NCBI GenBank assembly: GCA_963082975.1
Contig: OY720344.1
Span: 11,147,580-11,211,579 of the forward strand
Origin: Labia minor
Taxonomy: Eukaryota; Arthropoda; Insecta; Dermaptera; Spongiphoridae
DNA: 64,000 bases
Reading direction: 5' to 3'
Below, piece after piece: positions 45,082-54,858 of this stretch (positions are counted from its first letter, which is position 1; every line of letters begins with the position of its first letter). Made by a program: the position numbers and the translations under genes. The notes beneath the pieces were generated by a model. That model was not told the origin of the DNA. It searched no databases and saw only the letters and a program-made list of their open reading frames with translations.

Positions 45082-46231
45082 TTATTATTATTATTATTAA
45101 GAACAATTTTCAAAAAAATCAAATAAAAAAAAATAAAAGATTTTATAACAGTTTTAATTCAATTAGGCTTATCGGGAAGTTGGAAATAATATCCTTTAAG
45201 TTACACACAGAGAAGTATTCAACAAAATCCAGATTATTTAATTATAATACCATTAACATAATTTTTTTTTTCAAGCAAACTTATGCTTTAAGATATTAAA
45301 TAAATTAATCTTTTTTTAACCTAAGTATTTTACTACATTTTAATTGATTGAAGATAATAATAACTACCTTACATCTTTTTTTATCTTAATAAGATTAAAT
45401 GTTTCTGCATCAATTAAAACTCATAAATTAATTAAATTATCTATAAATCACCAGAAATTTTGATCACGAAGTTTATTAATAAAAAAAAAAAAAATTGATA
45501 AGCGAATGATTGAGAATCAATTTAAAATATAGGCTACTATCAAAGAGTAAAAAGATATAAAAAGGCGCCAGAAGTATAACTTCGATAATTCTATTACTAA
45601 GAATAACAGAGTTATCAAAGAAAAATATTAAATTCGATAAATATACACGTATATCAAATTATATATATAAATTTTTTCATTTTTTTTTTATTTCATTTTT
45701 ATTTCACTGATAATGAACTGATTGGAACTGATTGAGGGTTCTCTTGGGGTGGATAAAATCAATTTTTAAAATTCATTCTTTAAAGTTAATATTTTATTAG
45801 GCAAAACACACACATATGTATATATTTTATATATATATATATATTAGTTTAATGTAATAAATAAGTATTAAATTATATTTTGTTCGAACCCATCATCAGT
45901 AAAATAAAATATTTCTATGTTGATTATATGACTCTTGAGTTTTATATTATATTTATTTAATTAAAATTAATTTTTTACTTTGCAATTGATTTTATTTTCT
46001 ATAATAAATAAATCGAAATGGAATAAAATCAATATAAGTGTGAATTGAAAAAAAAACATACCTGTGGAGGAAATAATTTTCGTAATACTATCTCGTCATA
46101 GATAGTAATAAATTTATGTACCATAAAAGTTATTTAATTATTTGTTAAAAATATAATTATAAATTATTAATAAAACTCAATGAATGATAATGATTTTATT
46201 TTCTAATTACTTGGGAAAATGGTATACAATT
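45082..46231. other. AT-rich intergenic DNA
   Basis: A/T-rich with an (ATT)n run from about 45075 and AT repeats near 45825-45845. No gene. Confidence 0.5.
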
Positions 46232-47116
46232 TATTACTATCTCGCCAGAGTTAGTATTACGATTATGAAAATTTTCAATGTCAAAATTTTGATGTTTTTT
46301 ATACTTTTTGAAGGCCCCTGAGTCATTTTCACTAAGGTTGATGAAAGTGCGCGCGCGTGTAGTCAAGATTACTCAAAAACGGTTTGAGCTAGAATAATGA
46401 AATTTGATACACAGGCATTATTCAAAATTTGTAGTTTTCTATCAACTTTTGAGAAATGTAGCTCATTCGGAAGAGAAGCATTAGCTACTACGTTTTCATT
46501 TTTTACTATCTCGCCAAAATCGCTGAAAGTACCGGAATTAATTTTTTAACACTGCAAATCACGCGCCAACACGTGACGTGGTGCCATCAACAAAGAGCCA
46601 AACATCCGCTGATTTAATAAATATTATTTATTAATTTTAATTTATAATTAATTAAATTTAATTTAAATATAATATATGTTAATTTATCCAATTCAAATTT
46701 GCGAGGTAGTCGAGTGGAGATACTCTAGCTTATTTTTCTCTTAACTGACCGTAAAAATAATAAAGTAAAATATGTTTGATAGTTTTTCACATGATTAAAA
46801 ATTTTATAAAACTACTATATATAGAATTTCAGTTTGATTGAATCAGTGAAAGTACCGGAATTAATTTTTTAAATTTTGAGTTAAAAATGAAGGTGTAAAG
46901 GTTTTAAATTTAAATTTAATATATGTTAATTAATTAATTTGATTGAATAACAATACTATTTTGAAAATTTAAATTTTTTTAATTAATTAATTATTTAATC
47001 CACACAATTCAATTATACTTAATTTATAATTTATTTAATTAAATTTAATTTAAATATAATATATGTTAATTAATCCAATTCAAATTTGCGAGATAGTCGA
47101 GTGGAGACACTCCAGA
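46232..47116 (+). mobile_element. Family A element (copy A3), interrupted by a shorter family A element
   Basis: The outer copy starts TTACTATCTCGCCAGAG at 46232, has a short GTGCGCGCGCGTG core (46347-46359), and breaks in its T run after ACGTTTTCATTTTT at about 46503. It resumes at about 46731 with TATTTTTCTCTTAACTGACCG and continues to the 3' subterminal repeat GCGAGATAGT (47089-47098) and the hairpin TGGAGACACTCCA (47102-47114). The order of landmarks equals that of the uninterrupted copy at 48058-48694. About 120 bp near 46870-47030 is local AT-rich expansion, and the CACGTGACGTGG block is missing from the outer copy. Confidence 0.8.
46500..46730 (+). mobile_element. Short internally deleted family A element nested in copy A3
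   Basis: About 231 bp. It starts TTTTTACTATCTCGCC, jumps directly to the 3' half (GCTGAAAGTACCGGAATTAA, CACGTGACGTGGTGCC) and ends with subterminal GCGAGGTAGT and a hairpin variant TGGAGATACTCTA then GCT. It lacks the microsatellite core. Its position in the T run of the outer element shows insertion into T-rich DNA, as reported for Helentron-type elements, which insert between T residues. Confidence 0.8.
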
Positions 47117-47892
47117 TTTTTTTTTTTTATAAATATTGATTTAAAATAATTTACAGAGTTTATATAAATTTTATATTTAAGTGAAAATGATTTAATTTAT
47201 TATCATATTATGTGTGAATTAATATTTCTTTTATTTTGGCTTAATAAAATTTGTATTAAAATGAAGAAAAAATAATAATTATTAGTTTTTAATTTTTTTA
47301 TATGTTCTATTTTATTGAAGAAAGTAACATAATTTATAATTGAAATTGGAATATTTTATCTTTATTTGTGTTAAATAATTTTATTCACACTTTTGTGAAA
47401 ATTGTTTTTGTATACACTTCTGGATTAATTCTAATAATTTTATTAATGCTATTAATCCTTTAACAAAACATTATCCAAGTATCTCTAAACATCAAAATCT
47501 ATTATTTAATAATATTAATTTATTAAATTTGTGTTAAATTAATTTTTTCGAATGAAAATATATTAAACTTTTTTTTTTTCTATTCTTCAAAATAATTGAA
47601 AGATTAAGCTCTCGTGTTAAGGTATTTATTCAGCTTTTATTGAGTTATTTTGTAATTTCAACTTTTGCCATAATTTAATTTGCTCTACCCACCCTATCTA
47701 TTTCGTTTCATTACCCCTTTAGTCATTTTCCCTTCGTCCTTCAACTCTCATCTAAACACACACACACACCAACACCGACACACTTACAAAACTTTTGGTT
47801 TTATGCTCACCTCATTCCATACTTTATAATTACTCATTTAGAATTTTTTTTTTATATTTTTCTCACTTTTCTTTAAAACGTTTATGTTTCAG
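47117..47892. other. AT-rich DNA, possibly intronic
   Basis: A/T-rich. (CA)n at about 47757-47770. Ends in TTTCTTTAAAACGTTTATGTTTCAG, a plausible acceptor. The open frame 47795-47989 starts inside this segment in another frame. Confidence 0.4.
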
Positions 47893-48045
47893 ACGCATTT
47901 GGAAAGCAAAAGAGATGAAATGGATGGTCTTAAGCTGCAAAGCAATCCCTCGAGGTCGATTCTCAAACATTCACAAGAAAACCAAGTGAAGCTCATTTCT
48001 CTCCAAATTTGTGGAAAATTTTTGAATCAGAACCCAGTTTAAATG
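47893..48045 (+). CDS. Candidate coding exon with both splice signals, unknown protein
   Basis: The acceptor TTATGTTTCAG ends at 47892 and a donor AATG-GTAAGAG starts at 48046. From the first exon base one frame is open for 49 codons to TAA at 48040-48042, reading THLESKRDEMDGLKLQSNPS then RSILKHSQENQVKLISLQIC and GKFLNQNPV. Composition is mixed and protein-like. A stop six bases before the donor means it would be a final coding exon with a spliced 3' UTR, or a non-coding exon. An overlapping ATG frame (47795-47989) also exists but begins in the intron-like part. I do not recognise the peptide. A family-A element begins 12 bp downstream. Confidence 0.35.
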
Positions 48046-48057
48046 GTAAGAGTTAAA

Positions 48058-48694
48058 TTTTTTACTATCTCGCCAGAGATAGTATTGCAATCACGAAAAT
48101 TTTCGATGTTGAGATTTTGATGTTTTTATATGTTTTGAAGGTTCCTGAATCATTTTCACTAAGGTTGAGAAAAATGTCTGTGTGTGTGTGTATGTGTGTA
48201 TGTGTGTGTGTATGTGTGTGTGTATGTATGTAGGCAAGATTACGCAAAAACGGTTTGAGCTAGAATGATGAAATTTGGTACATGGACATTATTCAAAATT
48301 CATAGTTTTCTATCAACTTTTGAGAAATATAGCTCAACCGGAAGAGGGTCATTACCTACAACGTTTTGATTTTTTTTCTTCTAAAGTGACCGTAAAAATA
48401 AAGATATATGTTTGATAATTTTTCACATGATTAATAATTGTATAAAACTGCTATATATATAATTTCAGCTTGATTGATTCGCTGAAATTACCAGAATTAA
48501 TTTTTTAACACTGCAAATCTCACGGGCCAACACGTGACGTGGTGCCATCAACAAAAAGCCAAACATGCGCTGGTTTAATATTTATTATTTATTATTTATA
48601 ATTTATAATTAATTAAATTTAATTTAAATATAATATATTATGTTATTTAATCCAATTCAAATTGCGAGATAGTCGAGTGGAGACACTCCAGCTA
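48058..48694 (+). mobile_element. Family A element (HINE/DINE-1-like), full copy A5
   Basis: The best reference copy. It starts TTTTTACTATCTCGCCAGAG; the first bases also form a small palindrome, TACTATCTC-GCCA-GAGATAGTA with one mismatch or less. The microsatellite core is GTCTGTGTGTGTGTGTATG and onward (48175-48233). Then come AAAACGGTTTGAGCTAGAAT, CCGGAAGAGGGTCATTACC, CACGTGACGTGGTGCC, the 3' subterminal repeat GCGAGATAGT (48664-48673, the exact inverse of ACTATCTCGC at 48063-48072), and the hairpin TGGAG-ACA-CTCCA then GCTAA. Non-coding. The open frame 48065-48247 (minus) is a microsatellite translation. Confidence 0.88.
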
Positions 48695-49880
48695 ATTTCA
48701 ATATAAGGAAACCTCCTAACCATTCGAGATATGTAGTTAGCAAAAAGTAGAATTATTAACAGATCTATATAGTCATCATAGAAACAATCTAATAGTTTTT
48801 TATTAGAAAATTAACATTAGTTAGAATCTTTTTTTTTTCAATAACGTTAGATATATTTACATATAATAAGCATTCTAACCTTAACTATTATCAAATCTAA
48901 TTATAAACATTGTATAAAATTTAATATTTATATTAAAATTTAAATAATGTTATATAATTTAAGTTTTTTTCTTCTATTTAAGTAAATTCAAGTGTATACC
49001 TACCGGGGTCAATGATTCTTAATCGCTTTATTTGAATTTGAAACCGAAAACTCTACCATGGAAGCGCATGATAAGTTGTAAACGGGGAGACTATAAATCT
49101 TTATGAACACGTAATCTAATATATATAAATCAATAGTAGTAGAATATTTAAGAGATGATATTCGAATCATAAATTACACATTTAAAAAATGCTACAGCGT
49201 GTCAATAAGATAGCCTTGATGGAAATGGAAAGATTTCATTCAACTTGGACTGATAAAATTATGATAGAAGGAGAAAGATAATTTTTTATTCTAAAAATAA
49301 GATAACGTTTTTAAGATAGTGCCTAAAGATGGTTTCTAAAAAAACTAAAAGATTTTCCATAAAAAAACAGAACCGATGAATGTTATGAAGTACAAAATTA
49401 TAAATCAAATGAATTCTTAAAAAAAGTTATAAATAATTTAAAAATCTAATAACCTATAAAAATTATATCGTTTAATACTTTTTATTTAATAACAAAATAT
49501 ATATAATTTCCTAAGTATGTATATTAAATGTCTAACATTGTGAAGTTAGCTACAAATTTAGAATTTTTGCAATTCACAATTTTTATAGAATTTAAAATAA
49601 AAAAAAAATTTGGAATACAAATTGAAATATTCTAATTTTTGTTTAATATTATTTTTTATCATAAAAGAGAATTTATTAAAAATAATAAACATAAAAAGAA
49701 ACCTATCAAAATTATTAATTTGTTACTAACTTCATTTTTTTAAATTTTGTTTTGTTATTATTAAATATTGAAAAAAAACTATTACGACGATTTGAATAAA
49801 GTGATTAATTTAAAAATTGATTTGTTTTGTAAGTATTTGAAACAAAATCTCCTCTAAATTATTATTATTAATCAATCTCG
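48695..49880. other. AT-rich intergenic DNA
   Basis: A/T-rich, no gene or element ends recognised. Confidence 0.5.
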
Positions 49881-49954
49881 TGCGCCTAGAAGCCGCCTGT
49901 CCCTCTAAGAAGTGTTTTGTGCCTCCGGCAGCATATGATGCCGGGAACGGCTAG
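49881..49954 (+). mobile_element. Orphan Helitron 3' end
   Basis: GC-rich tip with hairpin CCGGCA-(GCATATGA)-TGCCGG (49925-49944), then six bases and CTAG (49951-49954) followed by T. A hairpin just before CTRR and insertion before T is the canonical Helitron 3' end. The 5' end was not found. Confidence 0.65.
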
Positions 49955-50264
49955 TATATATATTTTAAATAAATAAATAAATTAAGTAAAAATTATATAA
50001 TCTTTCTTTATTTTTTTACAATTAAATAGAAAAATTATCTGATAAAATAAATAAAAAGAAAATATTTTACAAAATTATTGGCATTTTTGACAAAATTTTA
50101 TAATTTATTATGAGGTTAGCCTTTTTCGGCTGTACCATATCATGAACCTAAATAGATTGCAAATAAAAACATCTCAGAAATCATTGCGTTCAATCTGATT
50201 GGTTTATATTCTGTTATCGATTTATTGAATGAAATACAAATGAGTTGGTTGGTATACAATCTAG
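49955..50264. other. AT-rich intergenic DNA
   Basis: A/T-rich. Nothing recognised. Confidence 0.45.
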
Positions 50265-50560
50265 ATATATAAAAAAAGGATTTTGTCTGCACATTGCTCA
50301 GAATTTAAAATTTTTTGCATATCTTCGCGTTTCATGACCTCTAGAATCCAAAAGAGACTTTAGAATTTTTCATGTCTGTCTGTCCAGAAAATAACTATTT
50401 TATAGACTCAGAATTGGCTGAACCGATTTCTATGAAATTACATCACAATATTCTTATATACCTCTAGAGTAACATAGGCTATATAATATCTAATCAATAA
50501 CTGCAAAAATTAATTTTTTAAAGCTTATATAATTCTCCGTGTTGTTCATTCAAGAGCATC
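50265..50560 (-). repeat. Dispersed repeat F, copy 2 (longer)
   Basis: Inverted relative of 14691-14805 with CTTCGCGTTTCATGACCTCT, AGACTTTAGAATTTTTCATG and GTCTGTCTGTCC. It continues with GGCTGAACCGATTTCTATGA and TCTCGCGGCTAACAGAAGC. The GTCT core and the GAACCGATTT wording are like those of families A-C, so F may be another HINE-like family, but its ends are not defined. Confidence 0.6.
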
Positions 50561-51098
50561 TCGCGGCTAACAGAAGCATTTTAAACAATGAATTATCATA
50601 GCGATTCCCAATCAAAGAATTATTATAATATTTAACTTTTTATTTTAAATTCTAATATTCAAATATCAATTCAATTAAATAATTTATTCTAAAAGTTCTC
50701 ATTTTAATTAATTTAATAAAATATTTAGATCATATTTAACTTAATTTTTATTTATTCTTTCTATATATTTGAATATTTCTTCTTTTCTATTTGAAAGTGA
50801 AAGGTTAAAAAAACAGAATGTATTATTTTTTAATGTTTTATGAATACAAAAATATTTTCAAAACGTCAATTAAAATGACTAAATTATATTATTTTTGTTT
50901 TTGTTTCAATTATTAATTACAACTATATTTTAAGTGCATAAATGATTTCTTGGTTATATAAAATTAAAATATGATTTTTTAGACAAATGATATTAACGAG
51001 ATATTTTAAATTTATGTCTTTTTTATATTGAGTATTTTTTTAAAATTTGTTTTAAATCAAAATTATTGTATTCTATTATATTTTTTTATTAATAGGAT
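50561..51098. other. AT-rich intergenic DNA
   Basis: A/T-rich. Nothing recognised. Confidence 0.5.
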
Positions 51099-51175
51099 TC
51101 TTTAAGAGAGATGGGACAAGAGCTCAGGATAGGGACACTTGGAGAAATGTGGTTGTTGCGGCCAAGAACTGTTGA
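51099..51175 (+). pseudogene. LINE ORF2 C-terminal fragment
   Basis: One plus-strand frame reads RDGTRAQDRDTWRNVVVAAK then NC and a stop (51173-51175). The AQDRxxWR...VAAKN pattern is the usual extreme C-terminus of many non-LTR retrotransposon ORF2 proteins. Only the tail is present, as expected for a strongly 5'-truncated copy. A relative on the minus strand lies at 54605-54858. Confidence 0.65.
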
Positions 51176-51354
51176 GTACCTTTGAGCCACATAGATAGAG
51201 AGATATAACATATACAATAATAATATATATAATTAATTTATTGATTAAATTAAAATATATTTTAAATAAGAACACAAAAAGAAATGAATGTTTCATGTAA
51301 TATACTGATTGAAACAAAATGGATGAAAACCTTTTACTACTTTCAACCAAATAC
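51176..51354. other. AT-rich DNA, probably old LINE 3' flank
   Basis: A/T-rich. The open frame 51102-51350 (minus) is antisense to the LINE fragment and spurious. Confidence 0.4.
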
Positions 51355-51395
51355 TATGTACCACTCGGGGGTACAGGGGCGGAACTGTATATATA
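51355..51395 (+). repeat. Fragment shared with the Helitron at 53373-54025
   Basis: CCACTCGGGGGTACAGGGGCGGAAC resembles the minus-strand Helitron part ACTCGGGGGGTACAGGGGGC (about 53417-53436). Confidence 0.5.
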
Positions 51396-52198
51396 TAGGA
51401 ATATGGATATTTTTAAAGCTTTAAAAATTAGGTTAAAGTCATGTGTCTTAACAAAGTCCTTTTTATTAAACAAATTAAACAATTTATACAAACTATAATT
51501 AATTAAAACCATTCTATAATAGTATAATATAATTTCCAATAGTCGTGTTGTCGGTGTTTAATTGTATGGAACAAATTTGACGATTTAAGCCATGAAGAAT
51601 GAATGATAAGGGTAATATTCTGCTGATTATAAATAATTACACTCAAGCGCACTATAATCATGGAGAATTTCTATTATAACAATTACACATATATTCAAAT
51701 CTATCTTTCTATTTTCACGAGTAATTATCGTATCACTTTGGAACTACATTATTATTTATTTTACTTGTTTTTATTAAATTTATCTGGGAATATTGAAAAT
51801 CTAAAAAAAAAATATTAATTATTTTATAATTCACCAATATCAAATTTACATCTTCAATTCAATTTAAAATATTACTTAATAAAAATCAATCGAACAATTA
51901 AAGGAGACTTGAAGAGCTAAAAGAATACAATTTAATCTATTTAAGATAAGATTAGTTAAAAAATGTATTATAATTTTCTTAATAGTCTCTTTTTCTATTA
52001 ATTTGATTCCTATAGATTAATTAACATTCCTATCATGTATATTATATTATAGAATTGAAATTTTAAATTTAACAAAATACTTTTGACTATATGATAAATG
52101 ATTTAGTAACATTAAAAAAAGATTATCTATCAAAGTAATTTCTAGTGTTACACCAAAACATTTGGATTACATAACGAATTATAATAGTTATTTTAAAG
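51396..52198. other. AT-rich intergenic DNA
   Basis: A/T-rich. The open frame 51354-51539 (minus) has no domain. Nothing recognised. Confidence 0.5.
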
Positions 52199-52722
52199 AG
52201 CTGTGGTTAGGCACAGAACCGACCAACGATTTAAAAATAATTCAAAACATTATATATATATATATATATTTATTTATTTCATCTGTTAGTTTAATGTAAT
52301 AAAAAATTTCCGACAAGGAATATAAAATTAATACTTTGTAAACTACCATTTCCGGTTTCCGGATATTCACCAAACATTGATGAATTAATGCTAGTGATGC
52401 ATTAAGTAAATATACCAAATTTTAACAAAATCCGTTGAGACATTCAAGCTGTACACGTCTATAGTCTTTACTAGACTGCGGCTCTTGGCACAGGATTATC
52501 TGGCTCTTTTACAATTCACTCAATGCCTGAAAACTTTTGAACATTTTGATTACTTTTCAATTTTTTCAATTTTTTTTTTTTTTTTTGAATATGGTTCTAA
52601 AAAAAATGTCAGATGATTTTGCGATGCTCTGAAACATTTAAGTTTAAGTTGCGGCTCTCTGAATTGTTAAGTCTGCCGACCCCTGGTCTATACGGACATA
52701 CAACGGACAGAGAATTAATCAA
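52199..52722 (-). mobile_element. Family B element, copy B3, interrupted by a hAT MITE
   Basis: The minus-strand 3' end is the hairpin CTGTG-(CCTAAC)-CACAG (about 52200-52215) preceded by AATCGTTGGTCGGTTC, whose inverse (ACCGACCAACGAT) matches the family-B 5' repeat ACCGACCTACGAT at 12 of 13 positions. Landmarks CCGGAAACCGGAAATGGTAG and CCGTTGAGACATTCAAGC-type wording match copies B1 and B4. It is split at 52463 by the hAT element 52464-52685, continues TACGGACATACAACGGACAG, and then is truncated, so the 5' half is missing. Confidence 0.8.
52464..52685 (-). mobile_element. hAT-type MITE inserted in family B copy
   Basis: 222 bp between GTCTATA repeats (52457-52463 and 52686-52692), 7 clear bases of an expected 8-bp TSD. 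The right end, inverted, reads CAGGGGTCGGCAGACTT, a classic hAT terminus; the left end matches it poorly. GCGGCTCT motifs lie near both ends. Confidence 0.7.
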
Positions 52723-53370
52723 AATAATGAAAAGGTGATGTGTGATCTATATAGCGAAGAAAAAAAAATACCATGAGCAACTAGCAATCTAAATTTCTTA
52801 ATATAAAGTTCAACTTAAAAGGATCTCTACTTTGCTTGAAAAAAAAAAAACTAAATTCGGCAATGTTTCCTAACGCAACGCGTCTTTCAACTAATTTAAT
52901 ATGGACATAAGGTTTTCGATTGAAGTCGCCTTCTTCCCACATTTCAAGAATTGAATAAAAGCTAACAAACCACTAGAGAGAGGCTTTAAAGAAAAAGGAG
53001 AAAGTTTTTCTTTTCCAGAAAAGAATTGAATTAATGTTTAAGCCTAACCAATAGTCAACTGGGATCATTAATTAAAATGGAAATTTAAAGAATTATAATG
53101 GGAATTCCAATTAATCTTAGGCACATTTTCATTCTTAATTTAGTGGACGTCACTTGGAATTATTATTATTTGAATGTTAATAATGTCTTAATAAGTTTAG
53201 TATTTTTAGAATATAAAGAGTTACTAAAATATTTTATTAAAAAGAAATAAAAATATAACTTTAAATATATAGCTAAGGGAAATTTAAAAAAAAAATCCTT
53301 AATTTTATTGCCGATATTTCAAATTTTATCATTGTGTAATAGGTTTTTGTTATAATTTTATATATATATA
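52723..53370. other. AT-rich intergenic DNA
   Basis: A/T-rich with no gene recognised; ends in a TA repeat that is the Helitron and MITE target. Confidence 0.45.
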
Positions 53371-53372
53371 TA

Positions 53373-54025
53373 CTAGCTGCTCCGAGCGCCTTCGGCGCTC
53401 TCCACACCTAGACGGGGGCTCCGCCCCCTGTACCCCCCGAGTGTCCCTATTCTGAGCTATAACCATCTAACTCCTACCCTGTCCCATCTCTATAGTTTTT
53501 TATATATGTTTATTTATGCAGAAAAAATTAATTGACATAATTATTAATTTAATAAAATACAATTTAATAATAAAATCAAATTTAATAATAAAATTAATTT
53601 AATAAAATAAAATAATTTAATAAAATATTAAAATAATAAAAATTAATAAATTTGTAAAAAAAATATATAATACTTTAAAAAAAATGTGCCTTTGCGAGTT
53701 TTGAACCGAGAGTGCAAAGTCATAAGATAACACCTTAGACGGTTCACCCACGAACCACTTATATTTGAAGGCTCCTATCAGGATATATATATGATGTCAA
53801 ATTTTCGCCACCAGCGCCTCTATGATCTAGTATGGTAACTAAACTATTTTTAATTAATTAGCACCCCCTGGACACACCTTAGCAATTAGCTGTTTAATAA
53901 AAGAAGTCTGACATGCTCTGAGACCTACTGAATATGCATAAAAAATCTCATAAGAATCGGTCCAGCCGTTTCGGAGGAGTATCATTTCAAAGTTTTGTGA
54001 CACGAGAATTTTATATATAAGAAGA
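53373..54025 (-). mobile_element. Non-autonomous Helitron
   Basis: 653 bp on the minus strand. The 5' end is TCTTCTTATATATAAAATTC after an A. The 3' end is CTAG (53373-53376) before a T, preceded by a strong hairpin GAGCGCC-(GAA)-GGCGCTC (53384-53400) 7 bases away. TC start, hairpin plus CTAG end and insertion between A and T are the canonical Helitron features. Inside are a GC-rich hairpin (GGGGGCGGAGCCCCC), a stretch like the end of a LINE ORF2 (AGCTCAGAATAGGGACACT) and a tRNA-like segment at 53692-53760. No Rep/helicase is encoded, so an autonomous Helitron must move it. Confidence 0.85.
53692..53760 (-). repeat. tRNA-like (SINE-head) segment inside the Helitron
   Basis: On the minus strand GTGGGTGAACCGTCTAAGG resembles the D-arm region of Leu/Ser-type tRNAs (GTGGCCGAGxGGTCTAAGG). 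GGTTCAAAACTC, 45 bases later, resembles the B box. It is probably a SINE head captured by or inserted in the Helitron. Confidence 0.5.
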
Positions 54026-54253
54026 TAGGGTCATTGAAAAAGGTGTAAGGGATATTGTTATACTACTATTCGATAAATAAACACGTCATCAATACGAAAT
54101 TAACGAGAGTTTGAGTATTATAAATATTTTGAGTAGCATTTACTCGAAGTATTCTTTATACTGTGTCTTTTGATGTATAAATAAATATTCTACCATTTGT
54201 ATTACGGTTTTTATTACTCTTCGAAATCCCGTCCACCTTTTTCGATGACCCTG
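54026..54253. mobile_element. Tc1/mariner-type MITE cut from its TSD by the Helitron
   Basis: 228 bp with 28-bp inverted ends: TAGGGTCATTGAAAAAGGTG on the left and CACCTTTTTCGATGACCCTG on the right. The right flank is TA (54254-54255). The left TA (53371-53372) is separated from the element by the whole Helitron 53373-54025, which inserted exactly between this TA and the TIR. The first base is T instead of the expected C, as in the MITE at 31138. Confidence 0.85.
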
Positions 54254-54255
54254 TA

Positions 54256-54604
54256 TATATATATATATATCTATATAAGAGAAAGATAAAAGACGATAGA
54301 GAGGTTATACAATTTAATACAACTGAAATGGCTATCTATAGTCCCTAAAATAAAAGTATTTTTTTTATTCTGGATACAATATGTAATTTCGTATTTCTAC
54401 ATTTTTAATGATCTTTTGAGTATAAATAATTTAATAATATCCAACTCCAATTAACAAAAAATTAAAATTTAATAATATTATACAGTATAGTGTCAATAAT
54501 GAAATTGCAATTATGTAGATTTTAATCAAATCATTATTTTTAGAACAATCTAATTACATTTTCATATATACACCTGTATTTTCTATATAAATATTTATTA
54601 TTCT
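54256..54604. other. AT-rich intergenic DNA
   Basis: A/T-rich. Nothing recognised. Confidence 0.45.
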
Positions 54605-54858
54605 GTGGCTCTACGGAACTCGAAAGTTCTTGGCCGCAACAACCACACTTCTACGAGTATCCCTATTCTGAGCCACACCACTCCAATCCCTACCCTCGCC
54701 CATCTCTCTCACGTCCCTTCATACATTATCCACCCATCGCGTCATTTATCTTCCAAGCGGGCGTTTCCCACTCGGCCTCCCCACTAATATATTTTTCGCC
54801 ATTCTTTCCTCTCTCATTCTAGCCACGTGTCCTGCCCACCGTAGCCTTCTCGATTTTA
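54605..54858 (-). pseudogene. LINE ORF2 C-terminal fragment with stops
   Basis: The minus strand reads IKSRRLRWAGHVARM, then RPSGKRPLGR, a stop where an Arg/Pro codon is expected, then TRWVDNV, another stop, and VAQNRDTRRSVVVAAKNF near 54625-54680. RRLRWAGHV, GRPxGKRPxGR, RWxDxV and the AQxRDxWR tail in this order are the standard C-terminus of many non-LTR retrotransposon ORF2 proteins. At least two stops make it a dead 5'-truncated copy. The plus-strand open frame 54605-54787 is antisense and spurious. Confidence 0.85.

Noticed and set aside
54605-54787. 60-residue plus-strand open frame rich in Pro, Ser, His
   Set aside because: Antisense of a LINE ORF2 C-terminal fragment.
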